64,000 nucleotides of DNA, taken from assembly GCA_019426215.1 (NCBI GenBank), contig CM033395.1, forward strand, positions 13,692,569 to 13,756,568, read 5' to 3'. The notes below the pieces were generated by a model. That model saw only the letters and a list, made by a program, of their open reading frames with translations, ran no database searches and had not been told where the DNA came from. The translations under genes were made by a program, and so were the position numbers. This document shows, in pieces, positions 57,505 to 64,000 of the stretch. Source of the DNA: Buddleja alternifolia. Lineage: Eukaryota > Streptophyta > Magnoliopsida > Lamiales > Scrophulariaceae. Numbering within the stretch: position 1 is the stretch's first letter; every line of letters begins with the position of its first letter.

Positions 57505-58371
57505 AAACCGTTAGGACTAGGGCCACTACATTCAATAAGGCCATGTTTGCAAGCTTTCTATATCAGATGGAACCTAAGAAAGTGGATGAAGTGTTATGTG
57601 ATTCTAGTTGGATTGAAGCCATGCAAAAAGAGCTTAATCAGTTTGAGCGTAGTAAGGTTTGGATGCTAGTACCAAAGCTAACTCACCAAGGAGTTATTGG
57701 AACTAGATGGGTTTATAGAAATAAGATGGATGAAAATGGCATTGTAATGAGGAACAAAGCCAAACTTGTCGCTCAAGGATATTGCCAAGAAGAGGGTATT
57801 GATTTTGATTCGACATGTGCTCTTTTCGCCCGTCTTGAAGCAATTCGCATGTTTCTGGCGCATGCAGTGTTCAACAAGTGTATGGTGTATCAGATGGACG
57901 TGAAGAGTGCTTTCCTGAATGGTAAAATCCAAGAAGAGGTATATGTGGAGCAACCACCAGGATTCGTCAACAACCATGGTAAGGGTATGGTCTACAAGCT
58001 AGATAAAGCACTTTATGGGCTTAAGCAAGCACCCCGAGCATGGTATGACACTCTCTCTATCTTCCTTATTGGTAAATGATTTTCAAAAGGCAGGGTTGAT
58101 ACAACGTTATTTAAAATTACTAATGATGAAGATATTCTCTTAGTCTAGATTTATGTTGATGATATTATATTTGGTTCTACTAACAAGCATCTGTGTGAGA
58201 AATTTTTGAAAATGATGCAAGAATAATTTGAAATGAGCATGATGGGTGAGTTAACTTTCTTCTTAGGATTACAAGTTAAACAACTCGCTAATGACATATT
58301 TATTAACCAAACTAAATATATAAGATACATGATTAAGAAATTTGGTATGGAAAATGCATCGTCTTAAAAAT
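57505..58371 (+). pseudogene. Reverse transcriptase of element G (broken)
   Basis: The frame holds FLYQMEPKKVDEVLCDSSW, WIEAMQKELNQFERSKVW, TRWVYRNKMDENG, KAKLVAQGYCQEEGIDFDST, YQMDVKSAFLNG and LYGLKQAPRAWYD (57483-58079). The second half has IYVDDIIFGSTN (58150-58185; active site intact), FEMSMMGELTFFLGLQVKQ and IRYMIKKFGMENA. Stops lie at 58077, near 58147, 58225 and 58366. Together these cover nearly the whole RT domain. Confidence 0.85.
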
Positions 58372-59060
58372 TCCAATGAACCAAACGCTTAAGTTAAATA
58401 AAGATGAAAGTGGGAAGAAGGTTGATATCACTAATTATAGAGGTATCATTGGATCCCTTCTTTATCTAACTGCTAGTAAACCTGATAATATGTTTTCAGT
58501 ATGCATGTGTGCACGCTTTCAAGCTGATCCTAAAGATTCACACTTAAGTGCTGCCAAGAGAATCCTTGAATACCTGAAAGGCACACAAAATGTGGCCTTG
58601 TGGTATCCAAGGGACTCTCATTTTGAACTAATTGGTTACTCTGATGCAGATTTTGCAGGATGCAAAATAGATCGTAAGAGAACTAGTGGTACATGTCAAT
58701 TTCTAGGTGATAGGTTAGTTTCATGGCATAGTAAGAAACAACAATCCATAGCTACTTCTACATCTGAAGCCGAGTATGTAGCTGCAGAAAGTTGTTGTGC
58801 ACAAGTGTTATGGATGAGGCAACAACTTAGAGATTATGGAATAATCCTAAGTCCAACCCCCATTCATTGTGATAACCAAAGTGCCCTAGCCACGACTCAA
58901 AAGTCTGTTCTTCATTCCAGAACCAAACATATTGACATCAGATACCATTTTCTTTTGTGAACATGTTCAAAAGAAAGATATCTGCATGCACTTTATTGGA
59001 ACTGACAAACAATTGGCCTTTACCAAAGCTCTCAATGAACAACGTTTTCTCACTTTAAGA
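58372..59060 (+). pseudogene. RNase H of element G
   Basis: MNQTLKLNKDESGKKVDITNYRGIIGSLLYLTASKPD leads into the RNase H domain: YSDADFAGCKIDRKRTSGTC, STSEAEYVAAESCC, CDNQSALATTQ and HSRTKHIDIRYHFL. A one-base slip in a T-run near 58950 moves the C-terminal tail (CEHVQKKDICMHFIGTDKQLAFTKALNEQRF) into another frame. The DADFAG, E and D catalytic pattern is intact. Confidence 0.87.
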
Positions 59061-59117
59061 AGTGGATTAGGTATGATTGACTTAAACGCTAAATCATTAT
59101 GCATCATACTTTTATAA

Positions 59118-59935
59118 TTTATGGGGAATCCACTTTATTTATGTCTAAAAGATTTTTGAAAAGTATAACGAGTTATCAAATTTAGGGGGAACCTTAAAAT
59201 TGTACTTGAACATATTAGTATGCGTCAATGATCAAAACTACTTTCATATGCATAGATCATCAACGCTTAGTATTATTTTTGCATAATACGTTGGACACTC
59301 ACACACAAACAGAGTTTAAATTTGAAGTGTCAAACATAAAACTTACAATATAACTTATAACAAGTGGTATATGTTAAGCGTTGAACTTATTCCCTTCAAC
59401 ACTTAATATAAAATTGTTTATAAAATTCATGCATATATTTTACACGCTTAATGACGTGATGGATAGACTCAAAAGTCCATTTTGAACTCTATTCACACGT
59501 TTCTATCACATCAAACTGATGGGTAAATTAAAAAAAATTCAAAATGACGGTTCAGAGTTAGTGCATGTTTGTGCACATTCAGTGTACCATCAAGCGCGTG
59601 CATCACACTCTAAAAATGCCAAACGTTTTTCAAAATTTTCACTCGGACGTCAAATCTTTAAATGTGGAAGTTATCAAATGTAACTTCTCTCTCTTGTCAA
59701 AAACTCGAGCCCGCAGTTAAAAGCATTCTGGCTGAGATTCAATAACTTTACACGTGTCAAAATCCTACTGAGACGAGAGAACACAAGTTTCAAAATTTTT
59801 AACTGTGTCTTTTAAAACATAATTTTTGTGAAAAACTATTCACTTTTACTCAAGCTATCTGCAAAATTTCTCTCTCTCTCTCTCTCACTCTCTCTCTCAA
59901 AGCAAATCTCAGTTCATCTTTTTCAAAACACTCAA
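59118..59935 (+). other. Spacer between pol and the 3' ORF of element G
   Basis: No gene. TTAGGGGGAA (59182-59191) is a purine tract of the kind found after pol in SIRE elements. The stretch repeats phrases around AAGCGTTGA and CACGCTTAATG. A TC microsatellite (59869-59898) lies ~40 bp before the ATG of the 3' ORF, a common 5'-leader feature. Confidence 0.65.
59869..59898 (+). repeat. TC microsatellite
   Basis: About fifteen TC/CT units with one CA interruption, just upstream of the 3' ORF. Confidence 0.9.
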
Positions 59936-62900
59936 ATGGCACCCAAGAAATCTGTGAATACCGCTAAAAATACCATCAAAGTTACTGAAGGCCTTGTGGT
60001 GGACTGGAAATCTCTATATGAGCAAAATTAGATCAACATGACCGATATGATGGACTATGTAGCCAAGCCTGGGCTTCAGAAGTTCTTGACAAAGTACTCC
60101 TACTTATTTTCTATTGAGGTGGATACCTTCTGGAAAACTGCTAAACTCTTAGAGGACAAGAAGTCTATCTCTTGCCTCTTCTCTCTGTCTATGAAGGAGT
60201 CCCCTAACGAATTTGTCCATTCTGCTGCTTCCATTACCGAGAACTTCAATCTGCCAAATGAGGGTGAGGCATTGGACTGTGTTACTCAAGAACAAATCCA
60301 AGAAGCATGGAAAACTATGAGTGCGTATGATGTTGTACCATACAAACATCAATTTGAAAAGAAAGAAAAAGTGCCAAAGTACCATTTGATGGCTGATTTT
60401 TGTAGCAAAATAATAGAGTGCAGGGTGGGTACCTTCGATAAGGTCAACCCGATGCAATTTCACATGATGACGGCCATACTCCTCAACATCAAAATCAATT
60501 GGAGTGAGTATGTGTTTGGAAGGTTTAGGGACTGTTTGAGCGCCACAAACAAACCCTATGGGATTATTTTGAGTGATATGTTGTACAGAGCAGAGTTTGT
60601 TCACTCTTCTGGGCTCCCGTTGGCTAAGGACAAGTTACTGGGGAAGAGAATTCTAACTAATCTTTTTCATCCTCCCCGAGTTGGTGGTGTTGTGAGACCT
60701 CTATCTGAGCATCAAGAGGTACATGAAGCGTCTGATAAGAAAGTTGAGCGTCCTGTTCTAGTTGAAGCCGTGAAGCTTTCGGCTGAGCAAAAGAAGAGGG
60801 CTCCCAGAAAGCCCAAAGCTACTGCTGTTCCGTCTCTTCCAAACAAAAGTGATGAGGAAGAGACTGATGAGGACAAGGAGGACAAGATTCCTCTTATTAA
60901 GAGAAGGAAACTAGAATCAGTTATAAAGCAGATAAACTTTGAAGAAGAATCAGTTGCTCCCCAAGTCCATGAGCCAAGATTGATTGAGGCGTAAACGTGT
61001 AGAAAATCTTCAAGCGTCCCAAGACAAGCAAGTGTCAACCTGCACCTGCTCCTGAAGAGCCTGAGTTTGTTGAGCCATGCGCTCAGGAAGTTGTTGTTCA
61101 GACCAGTTCTCAGGGTAAATTTATTTATTCCCCCAGCATTTCTATTCCTACATCTGTTGAAGATCCTACTCTAATAGAGGATAGTTTTTGTGGTATAGCT
61201 CTTATTCTAGATGCTATTCAAGAACCTGTTGATGTTCATCTAGATGTCAATCTCGAGGAAGTGGTGGCCATCGCAAAAGATGTTGTAGCTAACATAGCTG
61301 TGGATGCCGAGGAACATGCTACGGAAGGGGTCCAACCATCGCTCACCTCCTTGGTCATAACTTAGGCAAGCTCAGAAGGTCAGAGCGTTGCTGAGGAAGT
61401 TACAAGACTAAGGCATTTTTTCAAGCTGAGTCCACTCAAGACGATTGACCACTCAATCAATTACATGCCTCCAGCCTCTGAAGAAAACTTCATTCATGTT
61501 GGCTACAATGAAGAAAAATACATAGTCGCAGAAAATGAAGTGGCCATGCTGATAGAAAGAGATCATTCTATCTGTGATATGCTGTTCAGTACAGAATTGA
61601 CAGAAATAAAGAAAGCATATTACATGGCTATTGCAAATGATCATCCCGTGAATCAAATTCCAGCTTCTATCCTGATCCATGAGAGGCGACTCGGTGCGAT
61701 AACTCCAAGCGCTAATGTGGATCTAGCTTACTTCTTAGATGAGGGGCATAGCAGACCTTCTAGTTTTGCTCCCAGGAACTTCAAGATCCGCATCTATGAG
61801 CGTCTTCCTGTGGAGTGTCTCAATCCTTCTAAAGAAATCTTATACAGAGAAGGATATACCCATTATCTGGAAGTAGCACATAGTCTCGAGAATCTAAGTG
61901 CCGACAAACCACTTCAGTTATGGAAGAATAAGCGTCCGTTCATCGGTGATCATCCCGAGTCTCTGACTGATCTGATTCAATAGGAAGCTGATGCATGTTT
62001 CAATGTCGTACGAAATGCCAGCTATCAAACAGACAGATACAGATTTGAATCAATCAGAGACATTCACCATGAAGAAATTCGGGCCATTGTGAATGCAGAG
62101 GCGGACTAATGGATAAACAAAGTTATCTGGTGCGAAGCGTACATGGGCAATCGGTGCACTTTTTAGGACTTGGCCAAGGCTCCACATCTATTCGCATGAG
62201 CATGCATGAAAAAAAACATTAGTTTGCCAAGTATTGCCTAGAGAAGCTTCAACAGAGAGTTGGACCAATTGATCAGTTGCCTAGCGTTCGACAGCTAATA
62301 GAGAGGTTTCTGCACCAAGCGTTACACAGGCTTGCAGGTACTCTGCTTCGGTCCTTCGCCCAAGCATCATCCAGTGGGACTAAATAGATTTCAGACATAT
62401 CAACAACTCCCAGCTATTGTGATGACAACTTTAGGTTGATGGTAAAGATCATAGCTCCCATTCTTCATTTTGATCAGATCTTTACAGAAAACTTACAGAA
62501 ACCCAACGGCTTGAGGACTCGTAACTTTCATGGGTATCCACTCCCACCCACTATCAGACAGGAAGTAAGTGAACACTATGGGTATATCCTTTCCTTGCTG
62601 GAATGGAATCAAGGCATCGCTCGAGCGACTTGTCCCTATTTGGAAGAGTATTATAGTATGTATGTGTCTGTAGCTCACAAATCTAACCGTATTCCAAAGG
62701 ATAAGATCATTGGATTTTCCTTGAATTACTGCCCAGATATGTTGTTTCTGATCCCCAAACCGCAGTCAAGGATTTTTCCAAATCATGTGTTGGACGTCAT
62801 GGGTCCAATGTATGTCAGAGCCAGGGATAGTCCAATCTGCACATTTATTCAGGGATCTTGCATTTCACGTTCCAGGCTGAACGACCTTCTTGAAGATGCA

Positions 62901-63985
62901 ACAGACTTCTATGCTAATATAGACTTAGCCAGGCTGAATTTCCAATATATTGATTTTAGTCATCTGACTTCAGTACCTGATGAGTAAACCGTTCAGACTA
63001 AAATGGCAAGTATTCCAGCTTCTACCGAGGAACCAGTTTAAGTGTCTTCACCAGAGGTCAATCCTGACACTTTAGAACCAGATGTTCTGGATGTTGCTGA
63101 GTTACCTATTGAAGAGCGCGACACCGTCTTTGACCCAGCACATCAAGTCTCCCTTGACACACTTAAGTACATATCCAAGTTTAAGCGAACTGCTACTCAA
63201 GCGGTTTCTTATTATGTGAGTCAAACCTTTCGGCCATTGTTGAAATCAGTTTTGCAGGAAGTGAGTAATCATGCCACTCAAAATGAAGAAGCCCTCCATT
63301 GGATCAAATCTATTTTAGCCAAGATTGAGTCTCAGAATATGAGCGCCTAAGTTGCTCATATGCGCAGTGCAACTCAAGCGGCAGTTGCTGATTGCCTTAA
63401 GGAATTTCCAAAGATGAATGATGTTACTCAGGCAAATCAACTGGCCATGAAAGAACATTTTGACAAATGCATCGACACTTTAGAGGCTTCAATAGCTCAG
63501 ATTGCTACTCAAGTCAGCCTATTAACAGAACACTTTTTGAAGGCTGATGATGGCAATAAGGGGGAAGAAAAGAGTAAAGGGGTGAAGAGGAAAGCTTCTA
63601 GTTCAAGGGTTGCTAGTCCTCCAACGAAGCGTTAAGTAACTCCTCCTACTCTTATCAGTTTACCATTGCCTTCTCAAGCATTACTTAAACAATTCGGCAT
63701 TCCATTTGAACGAGCGCCTATTCTAGAGCCTTCTGATCCCAAACTTATAGCTAAGGAATAGAGGATGACAGATTTAACAAAACATTCAAAATTTGTTTAA
63801 GGTGTATTGGTATTGACCCAGTTGAATGGGATAAAAATTTTGTAGCTTATAGAGAGAGACAAAAGAAAGAAAAAAAGTCCGTAATTGACAGAGATCATAA
63901 TGCCATGATTAGACTTGAAGAGAATACATCTAAAGCGATCAGGGCTGAACTAAATAGAAGAGTCAACGCTCCAACAAAAGATTAA
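59936..63985 (+). pseudogene. Long 3' ORF of element G (SIRE extra, 'envelope-like' position), broken
   Basis: The ATG at 59936 (MAPKKSVNTAKNT) opens a frame with a TAG at 60029, then 318 codons to 60994. These contain FWKTAKLLEDKK, FDKVNPMQFHMMTAILLNIK and a basic patch LIKRRKLE. After a frame change it continues at about 61007-61983 (stop near 61363), then a heavily broken stretch to 62430. A further frame runs from 62436 to 63635 with stops at 62985, 63039 and 63348, and a tail with DPVEWDKNFVAYRERQKKEK ends near 63985. Its total of about 1350 codons is long for such an ORF. No signal peptide or membrane segment is visible, so a true envelope role is unsupported. Confidence 0.65.
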
Positions 63986-64000
63986 AAACTCTTGTTTACT

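Larger units (their letters stand above)
52628..64000 (+). mobile_element. Element G: SIRE/Maximus-type Ty1/Copia retrotransposon (3' end off-window)
   Basis: The order is 5' LTR, tRNA-Met primer site, gag with CCHC, protease, integrase, RT, RNase H, spacer, then a long extra 3' frame. TGATGATGAC near the LTR start, IYVDDIIFGSTN, LDSG-type SSRHMTGS and the extra downstream frame are SIRE features. It has many nonsense codons, several frameshifts and an internal deletion at the integrase/RT boundary. It interrupts element H. The 3' LTR and target duplication are outside the window. Confidence 0.88.

Noticed and set aside
1..64000. CRISPR arrays, bacterial operons, rRNA or tRNA genes
   Set aside because: None seen. 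Short repeats are retroelement tandem repeats, and the tRNA-like strings are primer sites only.

Overview
This 64 kb window is plant nuclear repeat DNA. Nearly every base can be assigned to LTR retrotransposons or small DNA transposons, most of them broken by stops and frameshifts. The reasons for a dicot-like plant genome are plant-type Copia and Gypsy polyproteins, initiator-tRNA-Met primer sites (TGGTATCAGAGCC) and tRNA-Asp-type primer sites (TGGCGCCGTTGCCGGGGA), AT-rich noncoding DNA, and a plant mobile domain (PMD) reading frame. No intact host gene, rRNA, tRNA or CRISPR was found.

Positions 1-48350 are one nest inside a Tork-like Copia element (E) whose 5' part lies left of the window. 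E was hit by Copia element D (from left of position 1 to 31252) and, further right, by Tat-type Gypsy element F (33229-46796, minus strand, target duplication GCTGT). D was hit by a PIF/Harbinger-like terminal-inverted-repeat element (3319-26449, TTA duplication). That element was hit by Copia element B (3788-25963). B in turn carries Copia element A (3902-10045, minus strand, duplication CTTGT) in its 5' LTR and the non-autonomous Gypsy-like element C (15365-22728, duplication GATAT) in its pol. C carries a solo LTR of the B family (17044-18616). Removing each insert rejoins the sequence it split, so the insertion order can be read directly. E ends at 48350.

Positions 48351-52627 hold a fold-back MITE, a possible truncated minus-strand host gene start (TATA box, 5' UTR, ATG, splice donor), unassigned AT-rich DNA, and a decayed Athila-type Gypsy gag (H). 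From 52628 to the window end runs a SIRE-type Copia element (G) with its 5' LTR, gag-pol, and a very long broken 3' reading frame (59936-63985). Its 3' LTR is outside the window.

The retroelement parts have their usual roles: Gag forms particles, protease cuts the polyprotein, RT and RNase H copy RNA to DNA, and integrase inserts it. Almost all copies here are inactivated. Two things stand out. First, the leaders of B and D share a row of stem-loops just upstream of gag whose stems differ in sequence but keep pairing, with a repeated loop motif ending GGTTGC; this is a candidate retroelement RNA signal. Second, element F carries an antisense PMD plus coiled-coil reading frame with its own TATA box and a likely intron.
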